Shown one piece after another: positions 36,827 through 46,127 of a DNA stretch of 64,000 nucleotides. Below the pieces are notes generated by a model. The model did no database searches. It saw only the letters and a program-made list of their open reading frames with translations, and was not told where the DNA came from. Where the stretch lies: assembly GCA_021234155.1 (NCBI GenBank), contig JAJEKV010000005.1:14877468-14941467 (forward strand). Direction: 5' to 3'. Made by a program: the position numbers and the translations under genes. Each line of letters starts with the position of its first letter. Within the stretch, counting starts at the first letter, position 1. This stretch comes from Isoetes taiwanensis (taxonomy: Eukaryota; Streptophyta; Lycopodiopsida; Isoetales; Isoetaceae).

Positions 36827-37240
36827 TGCAATTTTTGTAGTTGTGTTTTATAATTTTGTGGCTTGCCTATGCGCGCATAGCCTGTTGTGGTTCTCCTTGA
36901 GCAATAGGAAATGCACATGACTTCATTTCCACATTTTAGCTTTCACTATTCGTCGAGATTCTGATGGTTCTTTCATTTTCCCACTTTCCATGTGTGTCCC
37001 AAAACCACCTAAATTAGATTTTTATTTTATACCTAAATTAGGGATGTCAAATTAACAAGAAGCCAACTTTTCTGTAATTTTGGCCCTAAAATGGCACATG
37101 CAATCGTAAATTTAGGGTCATTTTTTTAAGTGACCTCCCAAAAGTGGCAGAATTTAAGGTTATTTTAGGGAATCTTTGAAAGATGCTTTTTATTAGTGCA
37201 AACGCAAGTCATTAGTGTGTTTGCACCGTCACCTTGTTTA

Positions 37241-38470
37241 TTTGGATTTCTTTCATTCTGAAGTGCATGCTCGAAGATTGTGTATATGCAGGTCCTCCTC
37301 TCATCAAAATTATACTCTTGAAAAGTGGCTCTTGCTTCCCACCAACTGTTCTATTGTATTAATATAATGAACTTAAATAACAAGGAAATGATCTCTAAAA
37401 TTTTTAATTATCAAAAATTTAGCCGTGAGAATAGGAAAAGACATATAAAATATCTAAATTCTGATTTTCCAAAAGGTAGCCGTGAGAATTTATTGCATTA
37501 AATGCAATATTCTTCATATATATCGTAGATTCTAAATCTGGAGGGAAGACCGTACGCCTGGCGTGTTATTTCAGGCAATAAATTATTCACGCTAACATAT
37601 TTCTAGTTATGGCTATATAAATTCACGCTCTCAAAATTTTCTACCTATTCTTCCTTTCTTCATACGATTTGGCGGTTGTGTTTCCGCTGTGTTTTGTGCC
37701 GCCCTCCTAGCATGATTGGATTTGCATTTCCGGCCTCTTAGTGTGGTTAAATCTTGGTGACCAGGCTTCTTTTCAGCAATTTTTAGCCTTCTGGGTTTGG
37801 CATGTTTGGTTTCGGCAATTTCTAACCTTCTTTGATTCCATGAGGGCCTTCAAAACTTACTTGAAGACTCTGCCTTTTTTTCTCCACAGGCAAAAAAAGC
37901 ATCTGTAGCAAAGGCTATAGAGGACTTCGGAACTCTACGCCCAACAAAGGCCTCAGAATTTAAGGTTAGTTCTGATTTAATTTTAAGATGCATGTCTATA
38001 GCAAGTAAGAAGAGAAGCTCATTGATTTGCTCGAGGCAGAGGAAGAAGATGATGTTTATGAAAGCAAGCATACCTTTTTGTAAATTTTCATCTGCTTCTT
38101 TTTGTTTCGAGTAAATCCTTGAGTTTTTGTTCTTGAATGAAACATGCTGTAGCATGAAAGTTTCTATTATGAACAGTTAACCTTATAATTTCCAGTTCTG
38201 TATTACATTTTACAAAGAAGGATCAAATTTTACATATCAGTTAACCTATATAGATCAGTTCTTAGAAAACTCTCAAAGAAAATATTTAAAACACATTTTT
38301 TTTTTGGCAGTTCCAAATACACACTAAGCGTGTTTTTAATCGCCTGGCCTTTATCTATTTACTTATCTATCAAAGGTGTATAGGTTTTTTTCCCTTTGCT
38401 CAATGCACGACGAGCATGTATATTTTTTTCCTGAATCTATTATTAGTTTACACGCCAAGCGTGTAAAAAT
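37241..38470. other. Anonymous AT-rich DNA
   Basis: I see no gene. The minus-strand frame at 37,850-38,155 has no domain. CACGCCAAGCGTGT-like palindromes begin near 38,325 and lead into the tandem repeat that follows. Confidence 0.4.
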
Positions 38471-38655
38471 TTTTATCCCTCTTAATACACGCCAAGCATG
38501 TACATAGTTTGTTTCAACTCTTAGTTTAAACACGTCGGGCGTGTCTATTTTTTCTGATAAAAATTTTTATCCCTCTTAATGCACGCCAAGCATGTACATA
38601 GTTTGTTTCAACTCTTAGTTTAAACACGTCGGGCGTGTCTATTTTTTCTGAGTCT
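38471..38655. repeat. 94-bp tandem duplication with ACACGCCAAGCRTGT and CACGTCGGGCGTG palindromes
   Basis: 38,471-38,564 is repeated from 38,565 with almost no change. Each unit has two interrupted palindromes, CACGCCAAGCATG and CACGTCGGGCGTG. More degenerate copies lie at about 38,325, 38,405, 38,450 and 38,685. Confidence 0.8.
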
Positions 38656-38712
38656 ATCATTACATATATATAAAATAAATATAATACGCCAGGTATGAAT
38701 ACTGATAATCAT

Positions 38713-38985
38713 CTAACTTATAACCACCTCAGTGCAGTTGTTGGGGCATAACCTTCCCCTCCTGTCCAGCCTTCTGTTCAACCGCTTGATATGCCTCTCC
38801 TGGCTACGAAGCATGAGAAGGTTGAATTCATTTTCTTCTTCTTTCTGTTGAATTGTAACGACATTCCTCTTTAGAAGATCGTCTTGCTCCTTCAACCTCT
38901 TCATTAGAACACCCAACACTATGTCAGAAGGGAGTTATATCCTCGGGCGTTTTCCTTTATCAGCAGTAGAGGATGTGGAGGCCAT
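38713..38985 (-). pseudogene. C-gene a, left copy: small coiled-coil protein, early stop
   Basis: It starts MASTSSTADKGKRPRI, then has a TAA stop, then reads LPSDIVLGVLMKRLKEQDDL and a long Glu/Lys/Gln heptad region (QQKEEENEFNLLMLRSQERH) to a stop at 38,713. Gene a is a paralogue of b and c: all share an N-terminal Met-Ala-Ser-Ser head, an LP-x-D/E-I-x-L-x-x-x-(M)K-R/E-x-K-like motif, and a coiled coil. A TATA-like TATAAATT lies at 39,073-39,080, about 90 bases before the ATG. The right copy lacks this stop but has another one later. The family is not recognised. Confidence 0.6.
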
Positions 38986-39212
38986 AGATGACAAATGGGA
39001 GGGACGTTAAGATTATAGAAGTGAAGGGAGCAAAGACTCTAACCGGCGGAAGGAGCACAATGCAAGGACCTCAATTTATACATATTAGCACTTGAACATA
39101 TTAAATACAGTCGGCTGTTGTCGCACGTGTCGAGCGGATTCTGTCGGCTGTCCGCTAGAACACATTAATGGTACTGTCCGCTGGAACACATTAACTATTC
39201 TAAGTACATTGT

Positions 39213-39276
39213 ATCACACCACGCGAGATCTGCACACGCGCTTTAAAAGCTTATGAAGGGTTTTGCTTCGTGTGAT
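39213..39276. promoter_or_regulatory. Interrupted palindrome P1 upstream of gene a (left arm)
   Basis: ATCACACCACGCGAGAT at one end pairs with GCTTCGTGTGAT at the other, about 60 bp overall. It lies between the end of gene b and the TATA box of gene a. It belongs to the family described at 41,060. Confidence 0.6.
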
Positions 39277-39401
39277 CTGTCTTGTCATTCTCTCTACCAC
39301 AAATATTGCAAATTAAAAATAGGAAACGTAATATTCAGCACATTAAACTTTTTCCATTGCGAAACAAAATAATTACAAACATTAAAAAAAGACGGGCCCC
39401 T

Positions 39402-39826
39402 CTTGGAGGAGCCCGATGCCTCTGATCGCCGGGCAAGCTCTTTCTGGAGGGCACTGATAATTTTTTTCTGCTCCTCCAACATGATTGTCTGCCCCGCAAC
39501 CACATTCTCATACTCTGCAACCTTATCTTCCTGCTCATTGAGTTGAGCTCGGGCAGCCTCGCCCGCTCCGATTGCGGCCCTAAGCCTCTCTTGGAGGTTA
39601 GATCTCGTGGCGCGCAATTCGCGGTCTATGGCAGCCCGCTGATTGTCGCGCGCACTAAAATCACCTCCCTATAGAAGGCGGCCTTGTCCTCTGCCGCAAC
39701 CAGCTTGGCGACGTCTTCATCATTCCTTTCTTTCAGAAGGTGGATCTGTTCCTCAATGTTATTAATTTCCTTCACCAAAATTTGAAACAAGATCTCGGCA
39801 GGGATGGAACTGGGGCTGGAGGCCAT
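39402..39826 (-). pseudogene. C-gene b, left copy: coiled-coil protein with frame break
   Basis: It starts MASSPSSIPAEILFQILVKE and runs through a heptad-rich region to FYREVILV. The downstream coding text (AIDRELRATRSNLQERLRAA, then EYENVVAGQTIMLEEQKKII) lies in another frame, joined near 39,656. The stop that ends the right copy after ASGSS is lost here, so the frame runs on to 39,294. TATA-like sequence lies at about 39,917-39,925, some 95 bases upstream. The same frame break is present in the right arm, so it predates the duplication or is a feature of the gene, such as an unseen intron. Confidence 0.6.
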
Positions 39827-39981
39827 TGAAAGAGATGAGAACGAAAGGGAGATGGCTGAGGGCGGATGTGGTAGAATAGGAGATGGCGGATAGGAGAAGA
39901 CAATGGCGTCCGACGTTTTATATAGAAACTACAGATACGTTGGAATCTACGGTTGCGAGTACCGATAAAGTCTGTGTACTA

Positions 39982-40043
39982 ATCCTACGAGGCGAAATTA
40001 TAGCATGCAATTAGGCAACGATAGCTATGTTCGCATCATGGGA
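39982..40043. promoter_or_regulatory. Degenerate interrupted palindrome P5 upstream of gene b
   Basis: ATCCTACGAGGCGAA on one side and TTCGCATCATGGGAT on the other enclose a core related to that of P2. It lies about 60 bases before the TATA box of gene b. Confidence 0.5.
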
Positions 40044-40352
40044 TCCGTTAGATCCTAGCCGTACGGTATGCAGGCCCATCTAATCAATCCTTTGGTCGTT
40101 CAAAAGACGGTGTTATTGTGGCAGCGCATGCCACGTCCTTGGCATGACATTGTCATCCGCATGCCACGTATGTGAGTAGACGTTGTCATCCACATGCCAT
40201 GTGCTTTGAGTGCTGGCGCTTGCCAAACCTAGATATGACTAATTCGCATTTACCTGCAAGATATCACATAATCTAGCTAGATGTTTGTGTTACAGATAGT
40301 TTTCTATTAATAAATCAGGAATTTGTACATACAACGAGGTGTACATTATGGA

Positions 40353-40420
40353 GATCATACGACGCGAAATCCATTGATTGCTACCTAATTACAAGCATGG
40401 CATTTCACGTCGTGTGATCT
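40353..40420. promoter_or_regulatory. Interrupted palindrome P2 between genes c and b
   Basis: GATCATACGACGCGAAAT pairs with ATTTCACGTCGTGTGATC around a core of about 30 bp. The same element is present in the right arm at about 44,961-45,028. Confidence 0.65.
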
Positions 40421-40533
40421 TTTAATAAAACAAAACATACATTTGAACAAGAGAATAAATATATCATCAAAAACAATAATATATATATCATCAAAAACTT
40501 CTCATTGAAGCAAAAAATACATAGATAGAACGG

Positions 40534-40932
40534 CTAGGGATCTTCATGGTCCTCTAGCTCATCTTCATGATCCTCTAGCTGAAGCCTTAAAGCTGCGTTC
40601 TCATCCTCTTCAGCTCGGAGCTTCTTCTCCATTTCTTCTAAGGCCTGCGAAATATTGTGGGTAGTTTCAACTACCTCAGCCTTGCGGCTAGTCGCCTCTT
40701 GGTACATGGCGAATGTTTCGGCGAGCTCAATGTCTCGCTCATGCAGGAGCGCCCTCGTGAAGGCTAATCTGTCGACCGCGTCAATATTCTCGGTGACAAG
40801 ACGGCTGTTTTGATCGTGGATCTCTTTGAATCTCTTCATCACCATTGCAAGGGTGATGTCCACGGGGAGCTCTTGGCGCGGGGGAGTGCTATCTTGGCAT
40901 TGTCACTTGCTAGAGGAAGATGGAGATGCCAT
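40534..40932 (-). pseudogene. C-gene c, left copy: coiled-coil protein with early stop
   Basis: This 133-codon frame mirrors the intact right copy (44,448-44,846), but codon 10 is TGA where the right copy has CGA. The rest (ELPVDITLAMVMKRFKEIHD, then a heptad-rich body and an acidic EDHEDELEDHEDP tail) is open. A restart at MVMKRF would be possible but would lose the N-terminal head. The TATA-like TATTTATA at about 41,027-41,036 lies some 95 bases upstream. Confidence 0.65.
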
Positions 40933-41059
40933 CGGAGCGATGAGAATGCAGAAGGCAGAAGTGGAAGATGAGCAGACGGCGGAAGGCGGAAGAGGATCGG
41001 AGGTCGAAGGCAAGATAGAAGGTCTTCTATTTATAAGATAGATTTCGTAGTAGCTTGAG

Positions 41060-41121
41060 TCACACGACGCGAAAGATGCCGTTGGTCAGGAAAATGGACC
41101 GTTGCTTCTCGCGTCGTGTGA
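41060..41121. promoter_or_regulatory. Interrupted palindrome P3 upstream of gene c (left arm)
   Basis: TCACACGACGCGAAAG at the left and CTTCTCGCGTCGTGTGA at the right are inverted repeats about 30 bp apart. It lies some 25 bases upstream of the TATA box of gene c. This is the best-preserved member of a family of ten such elements in the C palindrome. Confidence 0.7.
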
Positions 41122-41178
41122 GGAATAAATAAATTAATTGTTTTTTTCCAATAATATTTCATTTCTTCCAGAGAAATA

Positions 41179-41240
41179 TCACACGAGGCGAAAGCTCGTG
41201 TTCGTCAGAAAATCAGACTAATGTATTTCGCGTGGTGTGA
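41179..41240. promoter_or_regulatory. Interrupted palindrome P4 upstream of gene c (left arm)
   Basis: TCACACGAGGCGAAAG and ATTTCGCGTGGTGTGA are inverted repeats with a core (GTCAGAAAATCAGAC) related to that of P3. It lies about 60 bases beyond P3. Confidence 0.65.
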
Positions 41241-41345
41241 ATAAGTACAAATAAAATAATTCTTATTAATAATTTCGGTGATACGATCTATACACAAGTA
41301 ATTTTACTGATACAAGTTCGAAAATATATAACTTCCAATTTTTCA

Positions 41346-41543
41346 AGCTTCGTCGTCTATTTCATGCTCTTTCAATCCCCTGCCGCACTGATCCAACAAG
41401 GCAATGACTCCCATGTTATCGACCCCAGCTTCCAACCTTGGGTGATTCAAGCCAGCAGCTAAAAAATTTAACATATTGCTCGCCCGCAGACCGGCTTGGT
41501 CGTCAAAATATTGTAACACAACATCCCTCCGAATTGCTATCAC
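41346..41543 (-). CDS. C-gene e, left copy: 65-residue ORF
   Basis: The frame starts MIAIRRDVVLQYFDDQAGLR, continues ASNMLNFLAAGLNHPRLEAG and ends KEHEIDDEA. No family is recognised. A partial inverted copy of its first half lies just upstream (41,640-41,755), and the two meet at a small palindrome at about 41,616. The start is uncertain because similar frame continues upstream (VISISQALKG-like text), so this may be the last exon of a longer gene. The right-arm copy has a 1-base frameshift after QAGL. Confidence 0.4.
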
Positions 41544-41755
41544 CCTTTCAGTGCTTGAGATATATCGACTAACACAACATCCCGCCGAATTGCTATCACC
41601 CTTTCAGTGCTTGAGATATATTGTCGATATATCTCAAGCACTGAAAGGGTGATAGCAATTTGGCGGGATGTTGTGTTACAATTTTTGACGACCAAACCGG
41701 TCTGGGGGCGAGCAATATGTTAAATTTTTTAGCTGCTGGCTTGGAGGTCGGCACT
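41540..41755. repeat. Small nested palindrome in the left C arm
   Basis: TATCTCAAGCACTGAAAGGG and its complement meet at about 41,616-41,622. The flanks GGTGATAGCAATTYGGCGGG and GATGTTGTGTTA occur three times in alternating orientation between 41,510 and 41,680. The right arm has a related but rearranged version at 43,740-43,890. Confidence 0.75.
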
Positions 41756-42063
41756 TACGTGGTTTTTTCGAGGAGGGTTTGGAGTGTTTTTTTTTTTTTA
41801 ATCCCAATTATCGAATCATATAGGTTTAGGAATAAGGTTAAAAAAGGAAGATATTGGATATTTATGGTATTATGCATGGCTCAAATTTCGAGACATGCAC
41901 ATAATGGCATTTAATGATGGTTGATAGGACTGGAATTCGAATCATTCCTACGATTTTCACGTCTAATCCAGCCTATATCTATTCCAGCCTAGTTTGGCGC
42001 CCATTCTCCGCCCATTCTCCCAACCCAATTCCTTCGCCTAATTTGCCCAATTTCGCCATCGCC

Positions 42064-42393
42064 ATGAAGCGACCAGCTAGGGAAGAGCCGGAGGTGTCCT
42101 CCAAGAGGCGCCTGTTAAATCTGGAAGAGGTGTTCCCTCCGCTGTTCCCTCCGCTGCCCACGTTACTTGCTTTGATTGCTTCCGATTCCTTTGATTCCTC
42201 TGATGAGGAATCAAAGAATGAGGAATCAGAGGAAATTTCGGAGCAGGAGTTCATCACAGGTGTTCTTCAAGGCTGGGAAGGAGATTCTTCAGAGAATGAG
42301 TGGTCTACCAAAGAAGAAGAAGTTGAAGACGATGGAGAAGATGAAAAAATTGAAGACGGGCATTTAAATTTCCAAAAGGATGTTCTGATGTAA
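42064..42393 (+). CDS. C-gene d, left copy: small acidic protein with basic N terminus
   Basis: This 109-residue frame starts MKRPAREEPEVSSKRRLLNL, with two basic clusters that could act as a nuclear signal. It continues through EEVFPPLFPPL into a Ser/Asp/Glu-rich region, then QEFITGVLQGWEGDSSENEW and an acidic tail. It points towards the palindrome centre, unlike the other C genes. No family is recognised. The right copy ends earlier because of a frame difference in the tail. Confidence 0.5.
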   Translation: MKRPAREEPEVSSKRRLLNLEEVFPPLFPPLPTLLALIASDSFDSSDEESKNEESEEISEQEFITGVLQGWEGDSSENEWSTKEEEVEDDGEDEKIEDGHLNFQKDVLM

Positions 42394-42428
42394 AGCCATA
42401 CGGCCACGAAAAATTTTGAATGTCAGAG

Positions 42429-42568
42429 ATTAATTCACATGGTCACTACTTTTCATTAATAAGATATCATAATATGATACTTATAAACTCAGCCAACTTA
42501 CATCACAACATAATAAGTATCATATTATGATGTCTTATTAATGAAAAGTAGTGACCATGTGAATTAAT
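42429..42568. mobile_element. 140-bp hairpin MITE in the palindrome spacer
   Basis: The two ~56-bp halves (ATTAATTCACATGGTCACTA at the left and TAGTGACCATGTGAATTAAT at the right) are nearly perfect inverted repeats around a ~27-bp loop. I cannot define the target duplication because the ends are AT-rich. Confidence 0.65.
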
Positions 42569-42949
42569 TTAACAATTGCAAAGACTTGTGTAATTTTCTG
42601 TGCAGCATTTTATGTACTTAAAACATTCTGGTTGTTTCAGGTAATCTTTAATACATACATGTCAATGTCCTTCTGGTACAGCAAACAACCAATCATAAAA
42701 TTGCATATTTCCATACAATTCACATCCATTCATAAAATTTATACAATTGCCTACATTCATCCAATTCAAATCTATTCACACAATTGCCTACACTAGCTGC
42801 CCTTGTCATATACACAAATCCTATAAGCGCCAAAACATGTACAGTAAAAAAATAAGTTAGGTATTCAAATGGAAGTAGAAGCAAAAACTTTTGACATTCA
42901 AAATTTTTCGTGGCCGTATGGCTTTACATCAGAACATCCTTTTGGAAAT

Positions 42950-43261
42950 TTAAATGTCCGTCTTCAATTTCTTCATCTTCTTCATTGTCTTGGCTTCTTT
43001 TTCTTTGGTAGACCACTCATTCTCTGAAGAATCTCCTTCCCAGCCTTGAAGAACACCTGTGATGAACTCCTGCTCCAAAATTTCCTCTGATTCCTCATTC
43101 TCTGATTCCTCATCAGAGGAATCAGAGGAATCAGAGGAATCGGAAGCATTCAAAGCAAGTAACGTGGTCAGCGGAGGGAACAGCGGAGGGAATACCTCTT
43201 CCAGATTTAACAGGCGCCTCTTGGAGGACACCTCCGGCTCTTCCCTAGCTGGTCGCTTCAT
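42950..43261 (-). CDS. C-gene d, right copy
   Basis: This is the mirror copy of 42,064-42,393, 103 residues. It has the same N terminus (MKRPAREEPEVSSKRRLLNL), a longer Ser-Asp run (SSDSSDSSDEESENEESEE) and a shifted end (KKLKTDI). Indel differences in the low-complexity acidic part are tolerated. The function is unknown. Confidence 0.45.
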   Translation of the reverse strand: MKRPAREEPEVSSKRRLLNLEEVFPPLFPPLTTLLALNASDSSDSSDSSDEESENEESEEILEQEFITGVLQGWEGDSSENEWSTKEKEAKTMKKMKKLKTDI

Positions 43262-43835
43262 GGCGATGGCGAAATTGGGCGAAGGAATTGGGCGAAGGAA
43301 TTGGGTTGGGAGAATGGGCGCCAAACTAGGCTGGAATAGATATAGGCTGGATTAGACGTGAAAATCGTAGGAATGATTCGAATTCCAGTCCTATCAACTA
43401 TCATTAAATGTCATTATGTGCATGTCTCGAAATTTGAGCCATGCATAATACCATAAATATCCAATATCTTCCTTTTTTAACCTTATTCCTAAACCTATAT
43501 GATTTGAGTTTAACCTAAAAATGAACATTGATATAATTCGAATTTAACATACAATTTAATACCAAGATGCTACGTCACACTCTGTCGATAATTGGGGTTC
43601 AATAAAAAAACACTCCAAACCCTCCTCAAGAAAACCACGTAAGTGCCGACCTCCAAGCCAGCAGCTAAAAAATTTAACATATTGCTCGCCCCCAGACCGG
43701 TTTGGTCGTCAAAATATTAACATAACACAACATTTCGTTGCTTGAGATACCACCCGACAATATATCTCAATATATCGAAGGGTGATAGCAATTCGGCGGG
43801 ATGTTGTGTTAGTCGATATATCTCAAGCACTGAAA

Positions 43836-44036
43836 GGGTGATAGCAATTTGGAGGGATGTTGTGTTACAATATTTTGACGACCAAGCCGGTCTCGGGCGA
43901 GCAATATGTTAAATTTTTTAGCTGCTGGCTTGAATCACCCAAGGTTGGAAGCTGGGGTCGATAACATGGGAGTCATTGCCTTGTTGGATCAGTGCGGCAG
44001 GGGATTGAAAGAGCATGAAATTGACAACGAAGCTTA
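43836..44036 (+). pseudogene. C-gene e, right copy, frameshifted
   Basis: It reads AIWRDVVLQYFDDQAGL and then shifts frame relative to the left copy. The remainder (LLAAGLNHPRLEAG, then ending at GAAGCTTAA) can be followed in the other frame. Confidence 0.5.
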
Positions 44037-44147
44037 AAAAATTGGAAGTTATATGTTTTCGAACTTGTATTAGTAAAATTACTTATATATAGATTGTATC
44101 ACCGAAATTATTAATAAGAATTATTTTATTTGTACTTATTCACACCA

Positions 44148-44325
44148 CGCAAAATACATCAGTCTGATTTTCTGACAAACACGAGCTTTCGCGTCGTGTG
44201 ATATTTCTCTGAAAGAAATGAAATATTATTGGAAAAAAATAATTAATTTACTTATTCCTCACACGACGCGAGAAGCAACGGTCCATTTTCCTGACCAACG
44301 GCATCCTTCGCGTCGTGTGACTCAA
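44148..44325. promoter_or_regulatory. Interrupted palindromes P4 and P3, right arm
   Basis: TTCACACCACGCAAAAT and GCTTTCGCGTCGTGTGATA bound the P4 copy (about 44,148-44,212). CTCACACGACGCGAGAAG and CCTTCGCGTCGTGTGACT bound the P3 copy (about 44,258-44,321). Both mirror the left arm and sit just upstream of the TATA box at 44,345. Confidence 0.65.
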
Positions 44326-44344
44326 GCTACTACGAAATCTATCT

Positions 44345-44352
44345 TATAAATA
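44345..44352 (+). promoter_or_regulatory. TATA box of C-gene c, right copy
   Basis: TATAAATA lies 103 bases before the ATG at 44,448. Equivalent boxes precede genes a and b at similar distances. Confidence 0.65.
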
Positions 44353-44447
44353 GAAGACCTTCTATCTTGCCTTCGACCTCCGATCCTCTTCCGCCTTCTG
44401 CCTTCTGCTCATCTTCCACTTCTGCCTTCTTCATTCTCAACGCTCCG

Positions 44448-44846
44448 ATGGCATCTCCATCTTCCTCTAGCAAGCGACGATGCCAAGATAGCACTTCCCC
44501 ACGTACCGAGCTCCCCGTGGACATCACCCTTGCAATGGTGATGAAGAGATTCAAAGAGATCCACGATCAAAACAACCATCTTGTCACCGAGAATATTGAC
44601 GCGGTCGACAGATTAGCCATCACGAGGGCGCTCCTGCATGAGCGAGACATTGAGCTCGCCGAAACATTCGCCACGTACCAAGAGGCGACTAGCCGCAAAG
44701 CCGAGGCAGTTGAAACTGCCCACAATATTTCGCAGGCCTTAGAAGAAATGGAGAAGAAGCTCCGAGCTGCAGAGGATGAGAACGCAGCTTTAAGGCTTCA
44801 GCTAGAGGATCATGAAGATCAGCTAGAGGATCATGAAGATCCCTAG
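44448..44846 (+). CDS. C-gene c, right copy: intact small coiled-coil protein
   Basis: This is the only long undamaged copy of the C coiled-coil genes: 132 residues, single exon. A basic Ser-rich head (MASPSSSSKRRCQDSTSPRT) precedes the family motif ELPVDITLAMVMKRFKEIHD. Residues 40 to 118 are heptad-rich (for example NISQALEEMEKKLRAAEDEN), and a repeated acidic EDHED tail ends the protein. The motif recalls the start of an F-box (LP-x-D-I-x-x-x-x-L), but the rest of an F-box is not visible. A TATA box and two P-type palindromes lie upstream. I infer a dimerising nuclear or cytosolic protein of unknown role. I recognise no family. Confidence 0.6.
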   Translation: MASPSSSSKRRCQDSTSPRTELPVDITLAMVMKRFKEIHDQNNHLVTENIDAVDRLAITRALLHERDIELAETFATYQEATSRKAEAVETAHNISQALEEMEKKLRAAEDENAALRLQLEDHEDQLEDHEDP

Positions 44847-44960
44847 CCGTTCTATCTATGTATTTTTTGCTTCAATGAGAAGTTTTTGATGATATATATA
44901 TTATTGTTTTCGATGATATATTTATTCTCTTGTTCAAATGTATGTTTTGTTTTATTAAAA

Positions 44961-45028
44961 GATCATACGACGCGAAATGCCATGCTTGCAATTAGGTAGC
45001 AATCAATGGATTTCGCGTCATATGATCT
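44961..45028. promoter_or_regulatory. Interrupted palindrome P2, right arm
   Basis: GATCATACGACGCGAAAT and ATTTCGCGTCATATGATC are inverted repeats. It is the mirror copy of 40,353-40,420. Confidence 0.65.
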
Positions 45029-45456
45029 CCATAATGTACACCTCGTTGTATGTACAAATTCCCGATTTATTAATAGAAAAGTATCTGTAACACAAACATC
45101 TAGCTAGATTATGTGATATCTTGCAGGTAAATGCGAATTAGTCATATCTAGGTTTGGCAAGCGCCAGCACTCAAAGCATGTGGCATGTGGATGACAATGT
45201 CTACTCACATACGTGGCATGCGGATGACAACGTCATGCCAAGGACGTGGCATGCGCTGCCACAATAACACCGTCTTTTAAACGACCAAAGGATTGATTAG
45301 ATGGGCCTGCATACCGTACGACTAGGATCTAACGGATTCCATGATGCGAACATAGGCTATCGTTGCCTAATTGCATGCTATAATTTCGCCTCGTAGGATT
45401 AGTACACAGACTTTATCGGTACTCGCAACCGTAGATTCCAACGTATCTGTAGTTTC

Positions 45457-45465
45457 TATATAAAA
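45457..45465 (+). promoter_or_regulatory. TATA box of C-gene b, right copy
   Basis: TATATAAAA lies 98 bases before the ATG at 45,555. Confidence 0.65.
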
Positions 45466-45554
45466 CGTCGGACGCCATTGTCTTCTCCTATCCGCCATCT
45501 CCTATACTACCACATCCGCCCTCAGCCATCTCCCCTTCGTTCTCATCTCTTTCA

Positions 45555-45997
45555 ATGGCCTCCAGCTCCAGTTCCATCCCTGCTGAGATCTTGTCTCAAG
45601 TTCTGGTGAAGGAAATTAAGAACATTCGTGATGAAGCTGAGGAACAGATCCGCCTTCTGAAAGAAAAGAATGATGAAGACGTCGCCGAGCTGGTTGCGGC
45701 AGAGGACACGGCCGCCTTCTATAGGGAGGTGATTTTAGTGCATGCGACAATCAGCGGGCTGCCAATGCCATAGACCGCGAATTGCGCGCCACGAGATCTA
45801 ACCTCCAAGAGAGGCTTAGAGCCGCAATCGAAGCGGGCGAGGCTGCCCGAGCTCAACTCAATGAGCGAGAAGATAAGGTTGCAGAGTATGAGAACGTGGT
45901 TGTGGGGCAGGCAATCATGTTGGAGGAGCAGAAAAAAATTATCAGTGCCCTCCAAAAAGAGCTTGCCCGGCGATCAGAGGCATCGGGCTCCTCCTAG
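45555..45997 (+). pseudogene. C-gene b, right copy: coiled-coil protein in two frames
   Basis: The first frame (45,555-45,773) starts MASSSSSIPAEILSQVLVKE and reaches FYREVILVHATISG. The second (from about 45,741 to the stop at 45,997) continues the coiled coil (AIDRELRATRSNLQERLRAA, then KIISALQKELARRSEASGSS). The shift lies near 45,741, at the same place as in the left copy. The arms differ there only by a substitution and a 6-base indel. Either the ancestor was already broken, or the two frames are joined by splicing or frameshifting. Confidence 0.55.
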
Positions 45998-46127
45998 AGG
46001 GGCCCGTCTTTTTTTAATGTTTGTAATTATTTTGTTTCGCAATGGAAAAAGTTTTTGAAAAATGTGCCGAATATTACGTTTCCTATTTTTAATTTTCAAT
46101 ATCCGTGATAGAGAGAATGACAAGACA

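Larger units (their letters stand above)
34579..37237. mobile_element. Candidate 2.66-kb DNA element with 30-bp TIRs
   Basis: ACAAGATGACGGTGCAAATG (34,579 onwards, 30 bp in all) is the inverted match of 37,208-37,237 with three mismatches. TTA flanks both sides (34,576-34,578 and 37,238-37,240), as a 3-bp duplication would. The interior has several palindromic CTATGCGCGCATAG sites placed towards both ends, as subterminal repeats of DNA transposons are. No transposase is recognisable. The 88-codon minus-strand frame at 34,815-35,081 has an acidic stretch (ASDSEEVIPDF) but no known domain. Confidence 0.5.

Noticed and set aside
39213-41240. CRISPR-like array from the repeated TCACACGACGCGAAA elements
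   Set aside because: Spacing is irregular (60 to 1000 bp), the elements are tied to promoters, there are no cas genes, and the genome is a plant nuclear one.
41979-42257. Minus-strand Ser-rich frame opposite C-gene d
   Set aside because: It is a shadow of the acidic Glu/Ser codons of gene d. A mirrored shadow exists at 43,059-43,355.
42429-42568. microRNA precursor
   Set aside because: The near-perfect stem of ~56 bp with AT-rich ends fits a MITE better, and no miRNA-like mismatch pattern or flanking gene is seen.
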